64,000 bases of DNA from Stentor roeselii (taxonomy: Eukaryota > Ciliophora > Heterotrichea > Heterotrichida > Stentoridae). Where the stretch lies: the NCBI GenBank assembly GCA_006503475.1, contig RSEH01000112.1:62001-126000 (forward strand), written 5' to 3'. This document shows, piece by piece, positions 58,501 through 64,000 of the stretch. Each line of letters opens with the position of its first letter. Position 1 is the first letter of the stretch. The notes beneath the pieces were generated by a model that saw only the letters and a list, made by a program, of their open reading frames with translations, was not told the origin of the DNA and made no database searches. The translations under genes and the position numbers were made by a program.

Positions 58501-59075
58501 TCGATAATTTTTCAGTGAATCTCGAATTGACTCCATTAAACCTAGTAATCGATTCGATTTTCCTAGAGTTTTGTTTATCTTTATGTAAAAGTGACTCTCC
58601 TGAGATGATATCCGAAGAAAACTTCACAAAAATCTCAAAATTTCAAATAAAACCAGTGACTTTAAATTTGAATTACTTGCAATCCGTGAATTTTCTAAAC
58701 GTTGAAAATTTTTCAGTGACTTTTCCCTTATTCGAAGGAGAAAACTTTGAAAGTTTCGATGAAGCATTTGAAAAAGCTTGGAGTTCTTGGTTAGAATATC
58801 TAGAAAAGCATAAAGTTTTAACAATTATCGGAAGACTTGCTCCTGTTGTAAGTGTTTCAAACATTGCAGGGGCACTTGTAAATCTAGTAAAAACGCCTTT
58901 CGACTCAAGCAGCGAAACAACAAAGCAAGGTCTCGTCACTCTATTAAAAGTCTTCTCACTTGAAGGAGGAAAGTTAGTCGACGGTCTTCTCGGCGCAGCT
59001 TCGAAATTCTCAAGAAAAAGAACAGTTCAGGACTCTTATTACAGAAGTTTAAAGCGACTGATGAAATATCTGTAG
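55581..59075 (+). CDS. VPS13/ATG2-like bridge lipid-transfer protein
   Basis: 1164 residues. Chorein-type proteins form long hydrophobic grooves that carry lipids between membranes. The N-terminus matches the chorein pattern: an amphipathic helix (EELVNYIISHIHEGLLM), LDRQQLKANISEGVYILQDVEF, and SARTARMNLTLPPLMKLLESPVKIRLTELEINLI. The middle is beta-strand-rich as in this superfamily. Near the C-terminus, GALVNLVKTPFDSS...GLVTLLKVFSLEGGKLVDGLLGAASKFS resembles the ATG2 C-terminal amphipathic/Gly-rich region, and the size also favours ATG2 (VPS13 exceeds 3000). It would then supply phospholipid to growing autophagosomes. Subfamily assignment is moderate. Stop TAG. Confidence 0.75.
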   Translation: MSFTSPIEELVNYIISHIHEGLLMNKLDRQQLKANISEGVYILQDVEFNSKSINQSLPYSSVHLHSARTARMNLTLPPLMKLLESPVKIRLTELEINLISAKHSGDSVFLQEAVQLTKSDETPGLNVMTKSIGKFLSSINIEVVFLSINLLSEHHSLCVKIPKLTFSDKNQSKFFKIEGFSVFLDKNQQILQVDQVVEGQVKLNSSQFEIFLEISKVLVCFSYQQVACLAQILAGLEVTDKIDLNMPGFTATMDEIAKRIDLGGLREQKRTISLKKVDFLITRERVDKVFVDYDESLHQELGFSHFHLKLTEFSTSFEQASVKSIKLKFFSFVESFQENLFKSAVDQFHPEFFNETTAISEGPLAKKTVFQLGPEGAQVFFKEETFKITIFSVKVNLNAQICRDLETLLQQLVTKPQAGTSQQYFLVSANEISLNYVQELTETWEKRKNLSFLVIFNDFSMNGSERLEISIRKIYGNLKKLSENFKIFESENLVFETMTRKFQSSEAPRQKKYSAYFEQGQGYITIANKKTREKKEKVKVFIENPQKNLFENEKISRFSCSRLELFLTTAFFNIFPKIEFPVFSQSESTTSSRFLFNIHEISANILTFKANLQNFEGKSTNDSTFITFQDFSLKSSSNFWIRSAESMVILKISKNSLKLEVPQLIIDSRITKELFSLQVESSEGRGSGKQLKLVIHKTVILMSGNKSHSAVVFDSSEILFFSDFCWKVLVGAFKVLYSDEPLKVSYENASCVEEDNKFCVLLLGSSLEVEVSKKVDCQVKNCELITDVFYRTCGQFKKEIKNVVFNVGTLIFHIAKDFPGALEEIISQIPTWTLADDEDLNESKYFDASSSADFCIHSHNPALDKQMKDEKSFVVLDVSNVFINLYPDYEFPGPGQAKKSCFYRITAKMTGLNSFYSISLENFHQVFLNLLDFQVINCIQGCEISKSLTKLQEKSKNSKIIDFFCSFEEILGKFDNFSVNLELTPLNLVIDSIFLEFCLSLCKSDSPEMISEENFTKISKFQIKPVTLNLNYLQSVNFLNVENFSVTFPLFEGENFESFDEAFEKAWSSWLEYLEKHKVLTIIGRLAPVVSVSNIAGALVNLVKTPFDSSSETTKQGLVTLLKVFSLEGGKLVDGLLGAASKFSRKRTVQDSYYRSLKRLMKYL

Positions 59076-59123
59076 AGTTATAAATACTTCCATTATGAAT
59101 TATTATCAATGCGATAACTAAAC

Positions 59124-59291
59124 TTATTTGAACTTTTTACTTTCCTTCATCCTTCTCAGCTTTCTTTTCCTTTTGTGAGCCTTCAATTTGTTCTTCCATC
59201 GGTAGTAGTTGTGAATCGACGCCATCGGCGCCGCAGTCATCGGAAACGTGCGAGTCATGGCTAAGAGTGAGGTGGCCAGCCTTGCAAACAT
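59124..59291 (-). CDS. small basic protein, probably mitochondrial
   Basis: 55 residues from ATG 59291, which lies in GTTATAAATATG, the start context common here. The N-terminus (MFARLATSLLAMTRTFPM) looks like a mitochondrial import signal. The C-terminal half (YYRWKNKLKAHKRKRKLRRM) is a highly basic helix like those of small mitochondrial ribosomal proteins, for example the mS38/Cox24 type or bL34. It occupies the gap between the ATG2-like gene (tail-to-tail) and the divergent TTLL gene (45 bp between starts). Too short for a firm family call. Confidence 0.6.
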   Translation of the reverse strand: MFARLATSLLAMTRTFPMTAAPMASIHNYYRWKNKLKAHKRKRKLRRMKESKKFK

Positions 59292-59336
59292 ATTTATAAC
59301 ATCCAATCAATATGCAGTGAATTCCATAAATCAAAA

Positions 59337-61256
59337 ATGAATACAACGCGGATGCGAAATCTTTCTTACATTCAGGAACTTTCACCTGTTTGTGTCAAGA
59401 TCCAAAATGTTTCAACTGACTTTTACCCTGCGTTCAGGTCGAAAAAAAATAATAAAACTCGTGAGTTGGAAGCAGTGATTGGATTGAATTCTTCGGATTT
59501 GATTAAATCTCAGAATTCAGAACCGATTACTATAAGAAGGATTCAGTATTCTGGATTGAAGTGTCAAAACGATAAACTTCCTTATATTCATGGAGTTTCT
59601 AGGGGAAAAAAATATGATTTTGCTAGGTCTGGCTTTAATAATACCTCGCCTTTGGTTAAGAAATTTCCTAGTGAGGTTGAAAAGAGTAGAAAGAATAATG
59701 GAAGTCAGGTCTCGTCACCGAAAATTAGCTTGAGAAGTAAAAGTATCACGAAAGTTGCGTATAAAGATGCTGCCAGGTCAAATGAATGGTCTCTGATCTC
59801 CAGACCAGAGCTAGATCAGATGTGGAGAAGCCTAATAAACCTATCCAACGGTATAAAAATCTTAGAAAAAAAGCATCAATTCAAGTACTTCATCGGTAAA
59901 GGTAACAACTCTGAGTTAATCAGACGTTTAATGACAGTGCGAAACTCATGGACAGCGACCGAGAACTGGTGCGAAGCAAATTTCATCTGGACTCAATGGA
60001 AAGACAAGAAAATCTGCGAAAGCCTAGCGAGCGCAAGCGAGCTTCATCACGAAATCGACCCTTTAACAAGGCCCAACCTGAGCTACAAGGTCCCAGTGCG
60101 AATAAAAGAAATTTACCGTCAAGTGGACCTTGCCGATCTGGGCTTTTACCGAATAAGCAGCTCTTCTAGTTTCACAGTGATGCAAACAAGTGACTTTTCC
60201 TCACCCTCTTCAAAACTTTACAATAAAATCGAGGTGAATCAATACCTTGCAAATAAAAAAGGTCTTTATAAAAGTCTTAAGTTTTACTACGAGTCTCTTG
60301 GACTGAAACTTTTCACTTACCATCCAATCACTTTTCATGTGAAACAATTCGGCGACTTGGAATTTGAAAAGTTTTCTGAAAGTTTCGCTGTTTTTGAAAA
60401 GAGAAAAATGAAAAAGAAAGGAAAAAACATCTGGATTGTGAAACCAGGTGAAAATAGTAATAGAGGAAGAGGGATCAAGGTGTGTAAGAACCTTCAGGAA
60501 ATCAAGGAAGTTTTAAGGGACAACTCGGAACAGAACCGCACGTCGATAGTTCAGAAGTACATGGAAAAGCCTTTTTTGTTGCATGGACGGAAGTTTGATA
60601 TAAGATGCTTTGCGCTGATTACTTGTATTAATGGAGTCTTGCAAGGGTATTTCTATGTTGACGGGTACATCAGGACTAGCTGTGCTGAGTTCAGTTTAAA
60701 GGACACAGAAAATAATTACATTCATCTCACTAATGACGCTATTCAGAAACATTCAGAAGACTACGGAAAGTTCGAAGATAATAACAAACTTTCTTATAAA
60801 GAGCTTCAAAGATACCTTGACCAGCACCACTCTGATAAAAAACTCAACTTTTTTAGTAATACTTTGCCGCAGATTAAAAATATTGTCAAGGATACAATTC
60901 AAGCAGTTTTTTTGAAGATTGATCCTAATAGGAGAAGGAATTCTATGGAAATCTTTGGATATGACTTCATGCTTGACCATAAGTTGAAACCTTGGATTAT
61001 TGAGGTTAATACTAATCCTTGTCTTGAGCTTTCTTCGAGTTATTTGAGTTATTTGATTCCGGCTATGGTGGAAAATGCCTTGAGGATCTCGCTTGACTCG
61101 AATTTTCCTTCTGGGGTCGGAAAAAATCAGTTTGAACCTTTGGCTGAAAATAGATTTGAACTCATTTTTCATGAACTGGTTGATGGAGTTAAAATTAGGG
61201 AGATTGTTAAGGTCTTTGAGGATAGTGAAGTCTCTGATGTTCAGAGTGATTCTTAG
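59337..61256 (+). CDS. tubulin-tyrosine-ligase-like (TTLL) glycylase/glutamylase
   Basis: 639 residues. TTLL enzymes add glutamate or glycine chains to tubulin and shape ciliary microtubules. The ATP-grasp core spans about 340-590: NIWIVKPGENSNRGRGIKV (Trp366), VQKYMEKPFLLHGRKFDIRCFALI, YFYVDGYIRTS, NYIHLTNDAIQKHSEDYGKFE, and FGYDFMLDHKLKPWIIEVNTNPCLE with its metal-binding residues. HLTN(D/Y)A and the large N-terminal extension suit the TTLL3/8 glycylases or TTLL10-like branch, but the branch is not decided. Stentor has abundant cilia and cortical microtubules, which fits. Stop TAG. Confidence 0.93.
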   Translation: MNTTRMRNLSYIQELSPVCVKIQNVSTDFYPAFRSKKNNKTRELEAVIGLNSSDLIKSQNSEPITIRRIQYSGLKCQNDKLPYIHGVSRGKKYDFARSGFNNTSPLVKKFPSEVEKSRKNNGSQVSSPKISLRSKSITKVAYKDAARSNEWSLISRPELDQMWRSLINLSNGIKILEKKHQFKYFIGKGNNSELIRRLMTVRNSWTATENWCEANFIWTQWKDKKICESLASASELHHEIDPLTRPNLSYKVPVRIKEIYRQVDLADLGFYRISSSSSFTVMQTSDFSSPSSKLYNKIEVNQYLANKKGLYKSLKFYYESLGLKLFTYHPITFHVKQFGDLEFEKFSESFAVFEKRKMKKKGKNIWIVKPGENSNRGRGIKVCKNLQEIKEVLRDNSEQNRTSIVQKYMEKPFLLHGRKFDIRCFALITCINGVLQGYFYVDGYIRTSCAEFSLKDTENNYIHLTNDAIQKHSEDYGKFEDNNKLSYKELQRYLDQHHSDKKLNFFSNTLPQIKNIVKDTIQAVFLKIDPNRRRNSMEIFGYDFMLDHKLKPWIIEVNTNPCLELSSSYLSYLIPAMVENALRISLDSNFPSGVGKNQFEPLAENRFELIFHELVDGVKIREIVKVFEDSEVSDVQSDS

Positions 61257-61513
61257 TTGATTGTTTGGAATGTCATGATTATAAGTTAATCTAAATAAAT
61301 CCATATTTAACGCATGTTCTTGAATTTCTTATCTTTTTATATTAGCCTCGATACTCGGAGTACAGGAATATGATCTCTATCAATCCAATAATCCATTCAA
61401 TCTAAAACCCAATGCCCATTTCCAAACCCAAATCCCAAAAACCCCAAAAAACTCCAAATAAAACTTAAAAAATCTTTAATCTCCAAAGCAACCTTGCCCT
61501 ATTTCCAATAAAA

Positions 61514-62554
61514 ATGCAAGAAGTGCGAGTGGGCAACAAGTTCAAAATCTCAAAAAAGATCGGTTCAGGTTCATTCGGAGAGATCTACGAAGGTCTAAAC
61601 CTCGAAACAAACGATCCAGTGGCAATAAAGCTGGAAAGTGTGAACACTCGTCACCCACAGCTGATCTACGAGTCAAAGCTGATAAAACTATTACAAGGCG
61701 GTCCAGGAATCCCAGCAGTTCACTGGTTCGGCACAGAAGGCGCCTACAATGTGATGGTCTTAGACCTGCTCGGGCCGTCATTGGAAGACTTGTTCAACAA
61801 GTGCGACCGTTTGCTTTCGATAAAGACGACTCTGATGTTGGCAGACCAGATGATATGTAGAATCGAATACGTTCATTGCAAGAGTTTTCTTCACAGAGAT
61901 ATAAAACCTGACAATTTCTTAGTCGGGACTGGAAAACGCAGTTCCATGGTCTATGCGATTGACTTTGGTTTGGCAAAGAAGTACAAAGACCCGAAGACTG
62001 GAGTGCATATTCCTTATCGTGAAGGGAAAAGCTTGACGGGCACTGCCAGGTACGCGTCCATTAACACACATAATGGAATAGAACAGGGCAGAAGGGATGA
62101 CTTGGAAGCGATTGGCTATGTCTTGATGTACTTCTTGAGAGGGTCCTTGCCTTGGCAGGGCGTTACGACTCGTAATCGAGAAGAGAAGTATAAAAGAATC
62201 GCGGAAATAAAATCAGGCACTCGAGTTGAAGACCTTTGCAGAGGCTTTCCAGATGAGTTCATAACTTACATCAACTACTGCAAAGCTCTGCGATTTGAAG
62301 ACCAACCAGATTATGTCTATTTGAGAAGACTCTTTAAAGACCTCTTCGGAAGACTTGGATATGAATACGACTTCGTCTTTGACTGGCTTGTTCAAAAAAG
62401 CCCGACAAGGAAAAGTGAAGGAAAAACTGCAGAGGCTGAAGAAGAGAAAAAAGAAAACACGGGCGACTTGCAAAGGAACAAAAGTTATAATAAACCGGCA
62501 GCTGACAAGAAAGAACTGGAAAAAAAGACCAAAAAATCTTGTATAATTTTTTAG
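61514..62554 (+). CDS. casein kinase 1 with a C-terminal CaaX box
   Basis: 346 residues. Kinase core 10-285 of the CK1 delta/epsilon/alpha type: [12 protein letters not shown], Lys39 (VAIKLE), [12 protein letters not shown] (127-138), DFGLAKKY (150-157), [42 protein letters not shown]. All catalytic residues are present. The tail is charged (EEEKKENTG) and ends [14 protein letters not shown] is a CaaX prenylation box, preceded by lysines as in farnesylated small GTPases. Yeast Yck and animal CK1-gamma are lipid-anchored by palmitate at similar tails, so membrane tethering is plausible. Long C/A-rich leader upstream. Stop TAG. Confidence 0.95.
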   Translation: MQEVRVGNKFKISKKIGSGSFGEIYEGLNLETNDPVAIKLESVNTRHPQLIYESKLIKLLQGGPGIPAVHWFGTEGAYNVMVLDLLGPSLEDLFNKCDRLLSIKTTLMLADQMICRIEYVHCKSFLHRDIKPDNFLVGTGKRSSMVYAIDFGLAKKYKDPKTGVHIPYREGKSLTGTARYASINTHNGIEQGRRDDLEAIGYVLMYFLRGSLPWQGVTTRNREEKYKRIAEIKSGTRVEDLCRGFPDEFITYINYCKALRFEDQPDYVYLRRLFKDLFGRLGYEYDFVFDWLVQKSPTRKSEGKTAEAEEEKKENTGDLQRNKSYNKPAADKKELEKKTKKSCIIF

Positions 62555-62569
62555 CTAGGTTATGCAAAT

Positions 62570-64000
62570 ATGGACCCCTCGCAAGATTGGTGCTTCTTTG
62601 AGAATCTCGCTCAAAGAAATTTGAATAAAGTTACTTTAGATCAGTATCATGTTTCTTTACTTGAAGTTTGTGAAAGAAGGGCACTGGTCTTTGTTGCTGT
62701 TGGAAATGAACTCTGGGTTGTTAGAGCGGAATTGATTTTAGAGTTTTGTAAGCAGGATGTTCAACTTGTGGTTAAAGTGGAATTTGGAATTACTTTTTTA
62801 GCTACTGATGAGGATGGACTTTTTATTGCTGTTGCTTTAGGGAAAGGGTTGAGGGTTTTTGAATTGGATGATGTGTTGGCTGGAAGGAGGAATGAAAAAG
62901 TTGTTGAGTTTGATGAGACTGTTAGATTGCTTCAGTGGAGTCAAGATGTCCTTGCAGCACTTTTAGTCACTGGGGAAATGGTCTTCTTGGTTAATGGAGA
63001 AATTGTATATAAAAGACCTGAAGTCTCTTATTTCACTTTTCTTGAAAAGCCTTTGATGGTGGTTGCGAATGATGAAAGTCTTCAAGTGTTATCTTTTCCT
63101 TCTTTTGAAATAATCAAAGAAGTTGAATCAAAGGCTAAAACTTTCGGACTCGCTTCAGACAAGAAGATGATTTTTCAGTTTCTTGTGGAAGACTCAGGGA
63201 CTTTAAACTTGAATATTTTCTCTCAAGATCTGCAGCAGATCTCTTCAATTGACTTTGCTGATACTTTTCCATTCGCTCCTCATGATTCTTTGAATGACCT
63301 TCTATCATTACCAGTAGTAAGCAAATTTTTCTTTTTTCCTGAAAGAAACACTTTTTTAATGACCTCGACTTGCATTCCTTCTGTTGAGGTAGTTTTTTTA
63401 AATGAAGAACTTGAAAGAGTGAATTTTGAAGAAAACACTTCGGGACAGTTCAAGCTTGGCTGGTTTGAAAGCAAGGAAAACACCTGCAGAGGATTTGGAG
63501 TACTTAGGATAAGCAATGATCCGAAGGGAAAATATGAGTTCATGTTAAAGGACACCAGTTATCACATCGCCCAGCCTCCTCTTATCATTGCAGTTGACAG
63601 TGCAGGGAATTTGAATGTGAAAAGATTTATTGATTTACGAAGAGACTACCTCAATAATGAACTTTGTATTTCTATAAACCAGGTAAAAGTTGAAAGACGT
63701 GAGGAAGGAAAAAAACCGATTCTTTTTAATTCAGAAGTGAAAAGTCCTCAATTTAAATCTAATGATAGACAAAATATCAATACTCCTGAAGTTCGACCTA
63801 AAGTTCTTAATACTCCTGTTTTAAGACCTGAAAATCTTCAGTCTGTTGGACTTGATCCTTCTCAGGACTGGTGTTTTTTTGAAAAAAATTCAGAGAAAGA
63901 CTTGAATCATCGGACTCTTGGGGACTATGCAGTTTCTTTGATCTCTGTCAGTGAAAGAGCAGGCTACGTTTTTCTTGGGCAAGGAAGAAATCTTCACATT
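62570..64000 (+). CDS. Nup214/Nup159-like beta-propeller protein with an internal duplication (3' end outside window)
   Basis: The frame is open from ATG 62570 to the window edge (477 codons). Residues 1-400 look like a beta-propeller: SLLEVCERRALVFVAVGNELWVV, FLATDEDGLFIAVALGKGLRVF, LLQWSQDVLAALLVTGEMVFLV, LIIAVDSAGNLNVKRF. The strand LL.V...LVF...G..L.V is typical of the Nup214/Nup159 N-terminal propeller, a nuclear-pore platform for the Dbp5 helicase. At residue 428 the opening phrase returns: DPSQDWCFFE...YAVSLISVSERAGYVFLGQGRNLHI, clearly a repeat of DPSQDWCFFE...YHVSLLEVCERRALVFVAVGNELWV. So a second propeller probably follows. It starts 15 bp after the CK1 stop. Confidence 0.7.
   Translation, partial: MDPSQDWCFFENLAQRNLNKVTLDQYHVSLLEVCERRALVFVAVGNELWVVRAELILEFCKQDVQLVVKVEFGITFLATDEDGLFIAVALGKGLRVFELDDVLAGRRNEKVVEFDETVRLLQWSQDVLAALLVTGEMVFLVNGEIVYKRPEVSYFTFLEKPLMVVANDESLQVLSFPSFEIIKEVESKAKTFGLASDKKMIFQFLVEDSGTLNLNIFSQDLQQISSIDFADTFPFAPHDSLNDLLSLPVVSKFFFFPERNTFLMTSTCIPSVEVVFLNEELERVNFEENTSGQFKLGWFESKENTCRGFGVLRISNDPKGKYEFMLKDTSYHIAQPPLIIAVDSAGNLNVKRFIDLRRDYLNNELCISINQVKVERREEGKKPILFNSEVKSPQFKSNDRQNINTPEVRPKVLNTPVLRPENLQSVGLDPSQDWCFFEKNSEKDLNHRTLGDYAVSLISVSERAGYVFLGQGRNLHI

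Noticed and set aside
1-64000. UGA read as Trp throughout (a Blepharisma-type code)
   Set aside because: All Trp codons in long conserved genes are TGG, and the 2830-4164 gene ends sensibly at TGA just before another gene's leader. A single internal TGA in one paralogue is not enough.
1-64000. Mobile elements, virus-derived sequence, CRISPR arrays, rRNA
   Set aside because: No transposase, reverse transcriptase, integrase or capsid-like frame, no long terminal or inverted repeats, no regularly spaced identical repeats and no rRNA signature were seen.

Overview
The window reads as macronuclear-type DNA of a heterotrich ciliate, most likely Stentor coeruleus or a close relative. Four things point there: AT-rich DNA with very densely packed genes; 15-nt GT..AG introns with an A fixed at position 10; the standard genetic code, with nearly all stops TAA or TAG; and ciliary and typical protist genes (SPEF1, a TTLL ligase, LC8 dynein light chain, a truncated globin). 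The species name is an inference. The intron class and code are seen directly.

Layout. 0-17 kb is a compact housekeeping region: the 3' tail of an unknown gene, a secreted glutaminyl cyclase with one 15-nt intron, an STPGR-type basic protein, a cyclic-nucleotide-binding-fold protein, a P4-ATPase flippase, a ChAPs/TPR protein, a PX protein, a coiled-coil RING protein, a truncated haemoglobin, SPEF1, a small ubiquitin-like protein, a cytochrome b5-like protein and a Myb factor. 17-36 kb is quite different: gene-poor, very AT-rich, with spacers of 0.5-2.8 kb. It holds seven diverged paralogues of a four-pass membrane protein and two large paralogous single-pass membrane glycoproteins, all on the + strand. 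I recognise no family for either group. One tetraspan has an in-frame TGA and one large gene is split between two frames. 36-64 kb is compact again: a Pho80-type cyclin, a NUDIX hydrolase, a PMS2-type MutL, a small ubiquitin-like protein, a U4 snRNA gene, VAMP7 (two introns), a RING-LON protein, LC8, an RBBP4/MSI1 WD40 protein, a C2 protein, a prenylated PP1-docking-like peptide, mitochondrial bL36, two CK1-superfamily kinases, an NDUFAF2-like protein, an aquaporin, a TBC RabGAP, a ROK1/DDX52 helicase, an ATG2-like lipid-transfer protein, a TTLL ligase and a Nup214-like protein that runs off the window.

Functionally the flanks serve membrane traffic (flippase, ChAPs, PX, VAMP7, TBC, ATG2-like), cilia and microtubules (SPEF1, STPGR protein, TTLL, LC8), RNA processing (U4, ROK1) and mitochondria (bL36m, NDUFAF2-like). 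Gene spacing is extreme: two divergent pairs have start codons 8 and 12 bp apart, and two convergent pairs have stop codons 2 and 4 bp apart. No mobile element, viral relic, tRNA, rRNA or CRISPR array was found.
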